A model generated the notes under the pieces. The model made no database searches. It was not told the DNA's origin and was given only the letters and a program-made list of their open reading frames with translations. A program made the position numbers and the translations under genes. Shown piece by piece: positions 1 through 9,226 of a stretch of DNA of 64,000 nucleotides (positions are counted from its first letter, which is position 1; every line of letters begins with the position of its first letter). This DNA comes from Nocardia exalbida NBRC 100660 (GTDB lineage Bacteria; Actinomycetota; Actinomycetes; Mycobacteriales; Mycobacteriaceae), in contig NZ_BAFZ01000068.1 in assembly GCF_000308575.1 (NCBI RefSeq), positions 104,112 to 168,111 on the forward strand. Reading direction: 5' to 3'.

Positions 1-373
1 GGAGCACGGGGCGATCGTCGTCAACGCCTCCTGGGCGCTGCATCGCGGGGTACCGGGCGCGTCCCTCTACTCGGCGACCAAGGCGGCCGTGCACAATTTG
101 GCACGCAGCCTCGCCGCCGAATTGGCACCCCGAGGCATCCGGGTGAACTCCGTCAGTCCCGGCTACATCGCGACACCGTCGTTCCGCGCGAACGTCTCCG
201 CCGAGGCGCAGGCCGCGATCAGTGCCACGGTGGCGGCGGGGCGCGTCGGCACCGCCGAGAACGTGGCCGACGCCGTTGCCTTCCTCGCGTCCGGCGAGGC
301 GTCGTACATCAACGGGCAGGACCTGCTCGTCGACGGCGGCCTGATCACCGCCGTTCCCGACCCGATGGTCTAG
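1..373 (+). CDS. SDR family oxidoreductase, C-terminal part (truncated by window edge)
   Basis: The open frame runs from the first complete codon at base 2 to the TAG at 371-373, so the N-terminal Rossmann half lies outside the window. The visible 123 residues show the SDR active-site motif Y-S-A-T-K, a strand ending in I-R-V-N-S-V-S-P-G-Y-I, and the usual C-terminal end S-Y-I-N-G-Q-D-L-L-V-D-G-G. The family comprises cytosolic NAD(P)-dependent alcohol/ketone oxidoreductases; the substrate cannot be told from this part. A methionine codon at 89 lies inside the domain after the Tyr-Lys motif and is not a credible start. Confidence 0.9.
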   Translation, partial: EHGAIVVNASWALHRGVPGASLYSATKAAVHNLARSLAAELAPRGIRVNSVSPGYIATPSFRANVSAEAQAAISATVAAGRVGTAENVADAVAFLASGEASYINGQDLLVDGGLITAVPDPMV

Positions 374-460
374 CGCGCTCGGCCGGGAGGTGTCGGCGCG
401 CCCTCGCATAGGGCGTCATCGGCGGGCAGCCCGGCACGGTGGCCGACGTGAACCCGCCGG

Positions 461-991
461 TTACCGCACGCTGGCGTCGGGCAGCATGGGCGGGCACGGC
501 GCGCCGGGTACCGTCTGCAACTCGAAGTGCCAATACTCGTTCTCGAATGTCCGGCACAGCCCCCATCGGTAACCGTTCACCTCGAGCCACCGCGCGCCCT
601 GCTGCGGACCGACATCGATCGCCTGGCCGGAGACGTGGGTGGACTCCTCCGGCGGCAGCACCCACCGGCGCGCGTCGTCCGGGCCGTAGGTCGCCAGACC
701 GTCCTCCCACAGCGCCTGCTGCTCGGCGGGCGTCCGGTATCCGGACGTGATGGACAGGGGCACACCCTGCGCGTGCGCCTCGCGTTCGGCGAGGGTGTAC
801 GCGAGCGCCAACGGGGGATCGAGCCCATCGGTCCCGGCCGCCGACCCGACCGACCCCCGCTGCTCGATGACGGCGGCGGCGTCGGCCTGCGCGGGCCCCG
901 CCTGCGCACCGGTCGCGGTCGCGACCAGCGCGGGTAGCGCCACCGATAGACCGACCAGCATCCGACTCCGACCAGCGATCCCAAGCACCAT
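461..991 (-). CDS. Secreted VanY-type D-alanyl-D-alanine carboxypeptidase (M15 family)
   Basis: This 176-residue protein starts with a signal peptide (about residues 1-32, ending A-T-G-A-Q-A) and continues into an M15/VanY peptidase domain. The zinc-site motifs are visible: S-T-H-V-S-G-Q-A-I-D-V (pattern SxHxxGxAxD) near residue 117 and E-Y-W-H-F-E near the C-terminus. Such enzymes trim the terminal D-Ala of peptidoglycan stem peptides outside the membrane. The domain is compact, with no extra cell-wall binding module. It is transcribed alone, away from the SDR tail. No vancomycin-resistance genes are nearby, so a housekeeping peptidoglycan role is more likely than resistance. Confidence 0.85.
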   Translation of the reverse strand: MVLGIAGRSRMLVGLSVALPALVATATGAQAGPAQADAAAVIEQRGSVGSAAGTDGLDPPLALAYTLAEREAHAQGVPLSITSGYRTPAEQQALWEDGLATYGPDDARRWVLPPEESTHVSGQAIDVGPQQGARWLEVNGYRWGLCRTFENEYWHFELQTVPGAPCPPMLPDASVR

Positions 992-1753
992 GCGCCGATG
1001 CTATCGCCTGCGGTCACCTATGCCGGGTTTGCCCCGATCGCCGAGACGGTCGTGCGGCATGGACGAGGACCGTATCGAGCGCCGCGACCCGAAGGTGGGT
1101 CAGCCGCATCTCCCGGCAGGCAAGGACGTCTCTTCGCGGCGGTCAGCGTACGTCTGCGAGTACGCGGCCCGACGCGACGCGCGCGCACTCCCCCGCGAGC
1201 CCGCTCCACAGGACACGGCCGCCGTGTGGACAACTCTCAGCGAATTCCACAGAAAACTCCACACCTTGGGATAATAGTGATCTGGTATGTCCGTTATGCG
1301 CCCAATTCTCCTCAGTGGGCAAACATTTCGCCCGGCTTGGAAGACGCACTGTCCACAATCCATTCCAGTGCTGTGGATCACATCCGCTCCAGCGGAGCTA
1401 CCACACCCGAAATGCCGGAATCCGTGGGAGTTTCGAGTGATTTGCGCTGTCTCGCGGTCGGGGGGTCGTCGAGTTCCGGCCGCTGAAAGGAGTTTTCGCG
1501 AAGCGATGTGTCCCTTTCGGCACATATGTCGCGCCTCCCCCGGCGCCGAACTCGCCCACGCGGCAACGCACTCCGCGCGATCGCGGGCAGCCCGCGCGCG
1601 GCGAACACCACTGCGTTGCAAGCACAGTGCGGGCGGCTGTCGACTCCTGTCGTCAGCCGCCCGCGAATCGGTGGGTTATCTATCCAGATGTCGGGAATTT
1701 CACATTCCATCCCCACTATGTGGAGACCGAGTGCCTCGGACAATCCGGCCGAA
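992..1753. other. Gene-free stretch with DnaA-box-like words
   Basis: No frame here has convincing coding character; the ORFs are mutually overlapping and lack family motifs. The middle part (about 1210-1460) is clearly more AT-rich than its surroundings. It holds TGTGGACAA at 1225-1233, the exact complement of the actinobacterial DnaA box TTGTCCACA, CTGTCCACA at 1349-1357 (one mismatch) and TGTGGATCA at 1372-1380 (one mismatch). No dnaA or dnaN gene is adjacent. The stretch also contains the promoter of the peptidase gene, which reads away from it. Confidence 0.5.
1225..1380. promoter_or_regulatory. Cluster of DnaA-box-like 9-mers
   Basis: Three nine-base words match the DnaA recognition sequence with zero, one and one mismatch within 156 bases (1225-1233, 1349-1357, 1372-1380), in a locally AT-richer non-coding stretch. 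Known family knowledge: DnaA boxes outside oriC can titrate DnaA or regulate genes. That this cluster is bound by DnaA is inference; the spacing is irregular and the number is small. Confidence 0.35.
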
Positions 1754-2218
1754 TCACGCGTACGGCGGACTGTTCAGCGCGCTCGAACGCCACGGCGGCG
1801 CGCCCATCCGCGCGCGTCCTCGGCGAATCGATTCCGCCGCTTGCCTGTTGCGCGCGATCCGTTCCAGGATCTCGCCGTCGTGCGCCCGGGCGTACGCGAG
1901 CGCGAGCCTGATCTTGCCCGTGTTCAGGTTCGACTTCGCGCTGAGCACGGCGATCCGCCGTTCCGCGGGGCCGCCCAATTCGCGCAGGCGCGCAACCACT
2001 TCCCAGATCTCCGGGCCCGCGGCCAGCGCGGCGCGGCGATCGTCGAGCGGACCACGGAAGACGATCCCGGGGTGTTCGAGTTGGTCGACGCCCTCCCGGA
2101 TCAGCCGGTCGAGCAGTGCGGTACAGCTGGTTCCCTCTCGGGCAGCGCGATCGGCCAACCGGAGGGCGGCCGACTCGGTGATACACAACGCCGTCGGTAC
2201 TGGTCTGGACGTGCTCAT
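1754..2218 (-). CDS. Small hypothetical protein, antitoxin/DUF433-like
   Basis: The product is 154 residues. The first 45 residues look like a short DNA-binding or ribbon-helix-helix-type segment (I-T-E-S-A-A-L-R-L-A-D-R-A-A-R-E-G), followed by H-P-G-I-V-F-R, a proline/glycine turn and P-E-I-W-E-V-V-A-R-L-R-E-L-G-G. This layout resembles actinobacterial proteins related to VapB-type antitoxins or the DUF433 domain. The C-terminal 60 residues are helical and basic. No toxin gene is adjacent: fumarase lies upstream on the same strand, about 140 bases away, and the other side is non-coding. The function is not established. Confidence 0.6.
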   Translation of the reverse strand: MSTSRPVPTALCITESAALRLADRAAREGTSCTALLDRLIREGVDQLEHPGIVFRGPLDDRRAALAAGPEIWEVVARLRELGGPAERRIAVLSAKSNLNTGKIRLALAYARAHDGEILERIARNRQAAESIRRGRARMGAPPWRSSALNSPPYA

Positions 2219-2355
2219 AGCTCTCCTCGACCTGGATCGGTGCCGGAATCAACGGTGTACTTCGCTAAGCGTGCCCGCTGCGGCGATGCCGAGAACCCGG
2301 TGATCGGCAGGACATCGGCGTGTCCGCGGCCTGCCGCATCCGGTCGAGGGAGACC

Positions 2356-4041
<1,686 letters not shown>

Positions 4042-4122
4042 TCCTTTGCATGGGCCCGGATGCCATGAACGGCCGGGCTGGTCACGAGCACAGCGAGCCT
4101 AGCCACCACCGCGCACCCCACT

Positions 4123-4141
4123 GCTGGTTAGGCAACCCTAT
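4123..4141. promoter_or_regulatory. Possible IdeR/DtxR iron-box-like site
   Basis: The 19 bases GCTGGTTAGGCAACCCTAT match the DtxR/IdeR consensus TTAGGTTAGGCTAACCTAA at 13 of 19 positions when counted by eye. It lies about 80-100 bases upstream of the Fe-S fumarase start. Thirteen matches is a weak score for this family, so this is a candidate only. Confidence 0.25.
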
Positions 4142-4161
4142 CTCGGACAGTTGCCCGTAAA

Positions 4162-4177
4162 GGTTGCACGTTCAACC
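4162..4177. promoter_or_regulatory. Inverted repeat, likely MarR operator
   Basis: GGTTGCACGTTCAACC is a 16-base palindrome with arms GGTTG/CAACC and centre ACGT, interrupted only by one non-pairing position on each side. It lies in the divergent region between fumarase and the MarR gene, 130 bases before the MarR start. MarR dimers bind such repeats; autoregulation is inferred from position. Confidence 0.5.
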
Positions 4178-4307
4178 CCGGTGATGCTACCTCTCGTCTG
4201 GTGAGAAAGCGCCCGGGCGCCCGAGTCCGGACGCGCGCAGACCGTTCGCGCGCCGCATGTCGCGACGCGCCGCGATCTCGGGACACAGCAGAGTTTGGAG
4301 CGCTATC

Positions 4308-4778
4308 GTGACCGATCCCCATTGGCTCGATGACGTCGAGATGCGCGCCTGGTTGGGTTTCGTGCGCACCCGCGACCTCATCGCCGCGGCGGTCGGGCGG
4401 GATTCCACCAAGGAGTCCGACCTCACCTACGTCGAGTACTCGGTACTGGCCTATCTGGCCGAGTCGCCGGACCATCGGCTCACCTTCGCCGACCTCGCGG
4501 CCGCACTCGAATGGTCGCAGAGCAGGCTCTCCCACCAGATCACCCGGATGGAGAAGCGGGAGCTGGTCGTGCGTGAGCCGATCCCCGACGACGCCCGCCG
4601 CACCGCCGCCAAGCTCACTCCGCGCGGCGCCGAAGTGCTGACCGGCGCGGCGCCCGCGCACGTGCAGAGCGTGCGCAGGCACATGATCGACATCCTCGAC
4701 CGCCAGCAGCTGACCGCCTTGGCCGATATCTACGACACCTTGCTCGCGCATCACCGCCGATCGGCGGCAGAGAGCTGA
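4308..4778 (+). CDS. MarR family transcriptional regulator
   Basis: The product is 156 residues, with helices preceding a winged helix-turn-helix: L-T-Y-V-E-Y-S-V-L, then D-L-A-A-A-L-E-W-S-Q-S-R-L-S-H-Q-I-T-R-M-E as recognition region, then the wing R-E-P-I-P-D-D-A-R-R-T. The GTG at 4308 is preferred because GGAG lies 7 bases upstream; an upstream methionine (4257) adds an unrelated arginine-rich tail. It is a cytosolic dimeric DNA-binding protein, usually responding to phenolics or oxidants. It points toward mftD in convergent orientation with only 4 bases between them. A 16-base palindrome upstream is the probable own operator. Confidence 0.9.
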   Translation: MTDPHWLDDVEMRAWLGFVRTRDLIAAAVGRDSTKESDLTYVEYSVLAYLAESPDHRLTFADLAAALEWSQSRLSHQITRMEKRELVVREPIPDDARRTAAKLTPRGAEVLTGAAPAHVQSVRRHMIDILDRQQLTALADIYDTLLAHHRRSAAES

Positions 4779-4782
4779 CCGC

Positions 4783-6015
4783 TCAGGCGGATGTGCCCGC
4801 CGTCTCCGCGTGATCGGCCGGAGCGCTTGCCGAGGCGGTGGTTTCGGGCAGCCCGAGCGCGCGCTCGAAACCGGCGGGCACCACCACGTCCGAGCGATCC
4901 AGCTCGGTGACGCGCGTCTTGCGCAGACCCAGCAGCGCCGAATCGATGCCGCCGCGCAGGATGTCCAGCACGTTCTCCACACCCGCCTGCCCGTTGGCGG
5001 CCAGCCCCCACAGGTAGGCGCGCCCGATCAGCACCGCCCGCGCACCCAGCGCCACGGCCTTCACCACGTCGCTGCCCCGCCGGATGCCGCCGTCGAGCAG
5101 TACCTCGACCTGCGAGCCCACCGCGTCCGCCAGCACCGGCAGCGCGCGGATCGCGGCCGGGGTGCCGTCGAGATTGTTGCCGCCGTGGTTGGACACCGAG
5201 ATCGCCGCCACACCCGCGTCGACCGCGCGCAGCGCGTCGTCGACCCGCATGACGCCCTTGAGCAGCACCGGGCCCTCCCACTGCTCGCAGATCCACCGCA
5301 CATCGGACCAATCCGGCGCGGGTGTGCCCATCCACTCACCGTAGGCGCCGAAGAAGCCCGGCGCCGCGGCGCCGCCGATGGCCATGTTCGGCGCGGTCAG
5401 GTCCGGAATGCTGCCCGACCGCGCGTAGGTCGCCAGCCAGCGGGGACGCGCCAGGGTCTGCGGCGCGAATTTCAGCATCGTGCGCAGGTCCAGCTTCTCC
5501 GGGATGACCGGGCTGCCCCAGTCCCGCCCGTGCGAGAACGACCAGTCCAGCGTCAGGATCAACCCGACCGCCCCGGCCCGCTTCGCCCGGTCCATCCGCT
5601 GCAGGATCTCGTCCTTGCCGCCGCACCAGTACAACTGGAAGAACGTGGCCGGATTGGCCGCGATCACCTCTTCGATCGGCTTGCTGGCGAACGAGCTCAA
5701 GCCCATCGCGATGCCGCGCGCCGCGGCCGCCCTGGCGACGGCGACCTCACCGTCGGGGTGCACCGCCTGCACGCCCGTCGGCGAGATCAGCACCGGCATC
5801 GAAATCTGCTGCCCCAGCACCGTCGTCGACTGGTCGCGCTCGCCGATCGGCCCGGCCACGTGCGGCGCGAAACCCAGTTCGGCGAACGCCCGCTGATTGT
5901 CCTCGATGGTCTGGCCGCGCTCGGAGCCGGCGATCAACGCGCCGTACACCGATTTCGGCAGGCGCTTCTTCGCCCGCCGCTGCGCTTCGGCGACGGTCTC
6001 GAACCACGGATTCAT
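4783..6015 (-). CDS. mftD: MftD, pre-mycofactocin synthase (FMN alpha-hydroxy-acid dehydrogenase family)
   Basis: The 410-residue protein begins M-N-P-W-F-E-T-V-A-E-A-Q-R-R-A-K-K-R-L-P, which is the typical MftD opening. It has the FMN-dependent TIM-barrel with the signature S-N-H-G-G-N-N-L-D-G. Lactate/glycolate oxidases have Arg after H-G-G to hold the carboxylate; here it is Asn, as expected for MftD, which oxidises the peptide-derived AHDP intermediate. The ATG at 6015 is chosen because AAGGA lies just upstream and because it overlaps the mftE stop as ATGA. The protein works in the cytosol in biosynthesis of the redox cofactor mycofactocin. mftA, mftB and mftC are not next to it. Confidence 0.9.
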   Translation of the reverse strand: MNPWFETVAEAQRRAKKRLPKSVYGALIAGSERGQTIEDNQRAFAELGFAPHVAGPIGERDQSTTVLGQQISMPVLISPTGVQAVHPDGEVAVARAAAARGIAMGLSSFASKPIEEVIAANPATFFQLYWCGGKDEILQRMDRAKRAGAVGLILTLDWSFSHGRDWGSPVIPEKLDLRTMLKFAPQTLARPRWLATYARSGSIPDLTAPNMAIGGAAAPGFFGAYGEWMGTPAPDWSDVRWICEQWEGPVLLKGVMRVDDALRAVDAGVAAISVSNHGGNNLDGTPAAIRALPVLADAVGSQVEVLLDGGIRRGSDVVKAVALGARAVLIGRAYLWGLAANGQAGVENVLDILRGGIDSALLGLRKTRVTELDRSDVVVPAGFERALGLPETTASASAPADHAETAGTSA

Positions 6016-6713
6016 GTTCCGGTCCTTTCCGGGGAGTTCTCCGGCCACCAGAGCCGGGTTCGGTCGAGCAGATCGGTGCTCAGGTGCTCGAGCAGGGCCG
6101 CGCCCTCGGCGGCGGTCGCACCCGCCGGGTCGCCGAGCACACCGTTGGCGCTCACCGCGCGCACTCCGCCTGCGCGCAGCAGCGGCAGCAGTTCGGTCAG
6201 CGGACGGGTGTCCCCCGCCACCGCGCGGTCACCGCGCACGCGCTCGGGCGCCAGGGCCAGTTGCAGCGCCGTCTCCGACCGGCCCGCGTGCGGGTCGCCG
6301 TCGAAGCGCGGCAGGTATACGCGCACGTCGCGGGACTCGGCGCGCAGCAGATCCTTCGCCCGGCGCAGCGGTTCGATGTTGCCGCCGTGCCAATTGACCA
6401 GCAGGATCCGGTCGAAGGTGTCGGTCGCCGAGCGGCACAGCTCGACGACCAGCAGTTCCAGCGCCGCCTGCCCGATCGACAGCGTGCCGGGAAAACCCGC
6501 GTGCTCACCGCTGGCGCCGTACGGGATCGCCGGTCCGACGAGCACATCGGTCCGCGCCGCGGCCAGCCGCGCGCACAGCGCGGCGGCGACGTCGGTGTCG
6601 GTGGACAGCGGCAGATGCGGGCCGTGCTGCTCGGTCGCGCCGACCGCGACGGCCAGGATCGCACCCGCCGAGGCGCGCGCGCCCGCCTCGGGCCACGTGA
6701 GATCCGCCAACAT
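6012..6713 (-). CDS. mftE: MftE, mycofactocin precursor peptidase (creatininase family)
   Basis: The 233-residue product has the creatininase-fold metal motifs E-Q-H-G-P-H-L-P-L-S-T-D-T-D near residue 30 and N-W-H-G-G-N near residue 107. In the known pathway MftE cleaves the modified MftA peptide to release AHDP, the substrate of MftD. The stop codon overlaps the mftD start (ATGA), so the two are translationally coupled. The gene diverges from mftR across only 65 bases, which hold a strong operator-like palindrome. Placement of mftE before mftD and without mftA-C is unusual compared with the mycobacterial order mftABCDEF. Confidence 0.9.
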   Translation of the reverse strand: MLADLTWPEAGARASAGAILAVAVGATEQHGPHLPLSTDTDVAAALCARLAAARTDVLVGPAIPYGASGEHAGFPGTLSIGQAALELLVVELCRSATDTFDRILLVNWHGGNIEPLRRAKDLLRAESRDVRVYLPRFDGDPHAGRSETALQLALAPERVRGDRAVAGDTRPLTELLPLLRAGGVRAVSANGVLGDPAGATAAEGAALLEHLSTDLLDRTRLWWPENSPERTGT

Positions 6714-6720
6714 GCCGCGA

Positions 6721-6746
6721 GATTATCGTCAGTCACTGACATAATC
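6721..6746. promoter_or_regulatory. Inverted repeat between mftE and mftR, likely MftR operator
   Basis: The core GTCAGTCACTGAC (6728-6740) is a perfect 13-base palindrome, and it is extended outward by GATTAT on the left and ATAATC on the right (one extra C in the left arm). It sits in the 65-base divergent promoter of mftE-mftD and mftR. TetR-family regulators bind sites of this size. Binding by MftR is inferred from position. Confidence 0.65.
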
Positions 6747-6778
6747 AAGGGGCCGGGGCGGCCGAGCACAATCAGACG

Positions 6779-7375
6779 ATGCTGGAGAACCGGGCCGCGC
6801 GCGGCCGCCCACGCGGCACCACCAAACGCGAACTCGAAGTGATCGCCATGCGGCTGTTCACCGAACAGGGCTTCGACGAGACCACCGTCGAACAGATCGC
6901 CGCCGCCGCGGGCATCAGCGGACGCACCTTCTTCCGCTACTTCCCCACCAAGGCGGAGGTGCTCTGGTGGCAGTTCGACGACGAGGTCGCCGCGCTGCGC
7001 GCCGCCTTCGCGACGGTGCCGGACGACGTTCCGATGATGACCGCCGTGCGCCGAGTCGTGGTGAGCGCCAACCAATACCGCGCCGAGGACGTCCCCGAAC
7101 TGCGCACCCGCATGCATCTGGCGGCCACCGTCCCCGCACTGTCGGCCACCGCCGGAGCGCACTACGACACCTGGGAGCGCACCGTCAGCGCCTTCGCCGC
7201 TCGGCGACTGGGCGAACCGGAGGACGGGCTCATCCCGCTCGCCGTCGGACGCACCACCCTCGCGGCGGCGCGCGCCGCCTTCGACGCTTGGCTCGCCCGC
7301 GCGGACGCCGACCTCACGGTGTATTTGGACGAGGCGCTCGCGGCGCTGGAACGCGGGTTCGCTACGGTGCCGTAA
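6779..7375 (+). CDS. mftR: MftR, TetR-family mycofactocin regulator
   Basis: The 198-residue product has a TetR N-terminal helix-turn-helix: A-M-R-L-F-T-E-Q-G-F-D-E-T-T-V-E-Q-I-A, then A-G-I-S-G-R-T-F-F-R-Y-F-P-T-K. The C-terminal ligand domain carries a conserved L-W-W-Q-F segment. MftR in mycobacteria is a repressor of the mft genes that responds to long-chain acyl-CoA; that role is transferred by family. It is divergent from mftE-mftD with a palindrome in the shared promoter. The next gene, rsbR, starts 140 bases downstream and has its own promoter-like sequence. Confidence 0.85.
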   Translation: MLENRAARGRPRGTTKRELEVIAMRLFTEQGFDETTVEQIAAAAGISGRTFFRYFPTKAEVLWWQFDDEVAALRAAFATVPDDVPMMTAVRRVVVSANQYRAEDVPELRTRMHLAATVPALSATAGAHYDTWERTVSAFAARRLGEPEDGLIPLAVGRTTLAAARAAFDAWLARADADLTVYLDEALAALERGFATVP

Positions 7376-7413
7376 GGTCCGCCGCGCTCGAACCTCAGGC
7401 GAACAACCGGCAG

Positions 7414-7440
7414 GTTTCGCGGGTGACTCGGGTGGGGTAT
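7414..7440 (+). promoter_or_regulatory. SigB/SigF-type promoter before the stressosome operon
   Basis: GTTT at 7414-7417 and GGGTAT at 7435-7440, separated by 17 bases, match the actinobacterial general-stress sigma factor promoter (GTTT, 14-17 bases, GGGTA). It ends 75 bases before the rsbR start. The match is by eye; it would make the operon part of the regulon it is thought to control. Confidence 0.5.
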
Positions 7441-7514
7441 GACTAGGCTCGGAATCGGCTAGCGCCGAACGCACGAACTTCCCGACTCAACCGTCGAAAG
7501 GGGCAGGAGTTTCC

Positions 7515-8420
7515 ATGTCCGAGGTGTCCATGAGCCTTTCGGCGGATTCCCTGACCGCGGGACCGATCGATCAATTGCTGCCGCAGCTCGTCGAGCACCT
7601 GCGACAGAACCGCACCGCGCTGCGTGAGGAGTGGGCGCGCCGCATCGCCGACGCCCAGCTGCTCACCGCCATGACCCCGGAGGAGATCTTCTCCGAGGCG
7701 ACATCGATCTACGACGGCTACGTCGACGTGCTCGAGACCGGTAGTGTGGAAGCCCTGCAGGCCTACGCGCGCGACCTGTCCGAACGCATCATCCCGAGAG
7801 GCGTCGAGACCGACGAGGTCATCGGCATCGTGCTGCTGCTGCGCGACGTGCTCGCACGCAGCCTGTTCGAGAAGTACCAGTCGGACTTCGAACTGCTGAA
7901 CAAGGTGCTCGACGCCTACGAACCGGCCGCCAACCGCATCGCCAACACCGTGACCGTGTCCTTCGTACAGGAGCGCGAGCGCGTCATCCGTCAGCAGCAG
8001 GAAGCCATCCGCGAGCTGTCCACGCCGGTGCTGCAGGTGCGTGAGCAGCTGCTGATCCTTCCCATCATCGGCGTGCTGGACAGCCAGCGGGCCCGCCAGC
8101 TCACCGAGCAGCTGCTGCGCGCCATCCGCGCCAACCGGGCGAAAGTGGTCGTCATCGATATCACCGGTGTGCCCCAGATCGACTCCACCGTGGCCAACCA
8201 CTTGGTGCAGACCGTCGACGCGTCCGGCCTGATGGGCGCGAACGTGATCATCACCGGTTTGTCCTCGGAGATCGCGCTCACCCTGGTCACCATCGGTCTG
8301 GACCTGTCGAAGATGAACGCGGTCGGCGACCTGCAGGGAGGCATCGAAGAAGCGGAACGGCTGCTGGGCTACGAGGTTTCCCGCGTCACCGAACGGGTTA
8401 CCGAACGCGACGGCCGCTGA
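7515..8420 (+). CDS. rsbR: RsbR-type stressosome protein with C-terminal STAS domain
   Basis: The 301-residue protein has an N-terminal helical RsbR-type sensor domain (about 15-160), a linker helix with the run Q-E-R-E-R-V-I-R-Q-Q-Q-E-A-I-R, and a STAS domain (about 170-290) containing V-V-V-I-D-I-T-G-V-P-Q-I-D-S-T, where the phosphorylated threonine/serine of RsbR proteins lies. The start has AGGAG six bases upstream. In Bacillus, RsbR and RsbS build a large cytosolic complex that holds the kinase RsbT until stress. It is followed at 13 bases by rsbS and forms the first gene of a five-gene operon. Confidence 0.92.
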   Translation: MSEVSMSLSADSLTAGPIDQLLPQLVEHLRQNRTALREEWARRIADAQLLTAMTPEEIFSEATSIYDGYVDVLETGSVEALQAYARDLSERIIPRGVETDEVIGIVLLLRDVLARSLFEKYQSDFELLNKVLDAYEPAANRIANTVTVSFVQERERVIRQQQEAIRELSTPVLQVREQLLILPIIGVLDSQRARQLTEQLLRAIRANRAKVVVIDITGVPQIDSTVANHLVQTVDASGLMGANVIITGLSSEIALTLVTIGLDLSKMNAVGDLQGGIEEAERLLGYEVSRVTERVTERDGR

Positions 8421-8433
8421 TCAGGCGCCCCCC

Positions 8434-8823
8434 ATGCCGGTTCCGATTCTCAAACAGGGTACGTACCTCATCGCGTCCGTTCAGTCCGCACTGACCGATG
8501 CCGATACCGAGCGCCTGCAGGACGACCTGATGAAACAGGTCAGCAAATATCGGGCACACGGCATCATCGTCGACGTCACCGCCATCGACGTCATGGATTC
8601 GTTCGCCGCGAGATCGTTGCGTACCATCGCGCACATGACGCAGCTGCGCGGCGCCGAAACGGTGATCGTCGGTCTGCAACCCGAAGTCGCGTTCGCCATG
8701 GTGCAACTCGGCCTCACCTTCGAGGACATGCACACCGCCCTCGATCTGGAAGAGGGACTCGCCTGGTTGGACCGAAAGATCCCAGCCCGTCGCCAGCGAG
8801 ACGGTCGTGACAGTGGCCGCTGA
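8434..8823 (+). CDS. rsbS: RsbS, stressosome scaffold STAS protein
   Basis: This 129-residue single STAS domain protein has the phospho-acceptor serine in I-D-V-M-D-S-F-A-A-R (Ser56, equivalent to Ser59 in Bacillus RsbS), directly after the conserved Asp. The preceding strand I-I-V-D-V-T-A and following helix R-T-I-A-H-M-T are typical. RsbS keeps RsbT bound until it is phosphorylated. The last 17 bases overlap the start of rsbT, so synthesis of substrate and kinase is probably coupled. Confidence 0.92.
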   Translation: MPVPILKQGTYLIASVQSALTDADTERLQDDLMKQVSKYRAHGIIVDVTAIDVMDSFAARSLRTIAHMTQLRGAETVIVGLQPEVAFAMVQLGLTFEDMHTALDLEEGLAWLDRKIPARRQRDGRDSGR

Positions 8824-9226
8824 GAACGTGGTGATCGCGGTCAGGGTGTCCGGGGACATCGTGACCGCACGTCAAGCCGGACGCGAACTGGCAGCAAAGC
8901 TCGGATTCACCCTGACCGACCGCACGATGATCTCCACGGCGATCTCCGAGATCGCCCGCAACATCACCAGTTACGCGGGCAGCGGGGAGATCCGCCTGCT
9001 CGTCGACGACCGGGAGGGACGTCAAGCCCTGGTGGTGCAGGCCGAGGATCAGGGGCCCGGCATCATCGACATCGCCCGGGCTCTGGAGGACGGCTACTCC
9101 ACCGGACGCGGGCTCGGGCTCGGCCTTCCCGGCGCCCGGCGGTTGATGGACCGGCTGACCGTGGATTCGGCGCCGGGCCGCGGCACGCTGGTGGAAATGT
9201 GGAAGTGGGTACCGAACGGTGCATGA
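8807..9226 (+). CDS. rsbT: RsbT, serine/threonine kinase of the stressosome
   Basis: The 139-residue protein has the GHKL ATPase fold: N-box E-I-A-R-N-I (near 48-53), G1 box E-D-Q-G-P-G-I and G2 box G-R-G-L-G-L-G-L-P-G-A-R-R-L-M. RsbT phosphorylates RsbR and RsbS on stress, is then released, and activates an RsbU-type phosphatase. GTG at 8807 is taken as start (8813 is an alternative). Its stop region overlaps the start of the next gene by 8 bases. Confidence 0.92.
   Translation: MTVAAENVVIAVRVSGDIVTARQAGRELAAKLGFTLTDRTMISTAISEIARNITSYAGSGEIRLLVDDREGRQALVVQAEDQGPGIIDIARALEDGYSTGRGLGLGLPGARRLMDRLTVDSAPGRGTLVEMWKWVPNGA

Noticed and set aside
991..1754. Possible chromosomal origin (oriC)
   Set aside because: No dnaA, dnaN, rpmH or parA/B genes nearby and only three box-like words.
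4187..4982. Minus-strand 284-residue ORF opposite the MarR gene
   Set aside because: Shadow of the MarR gene and the mftD end; no family motif.
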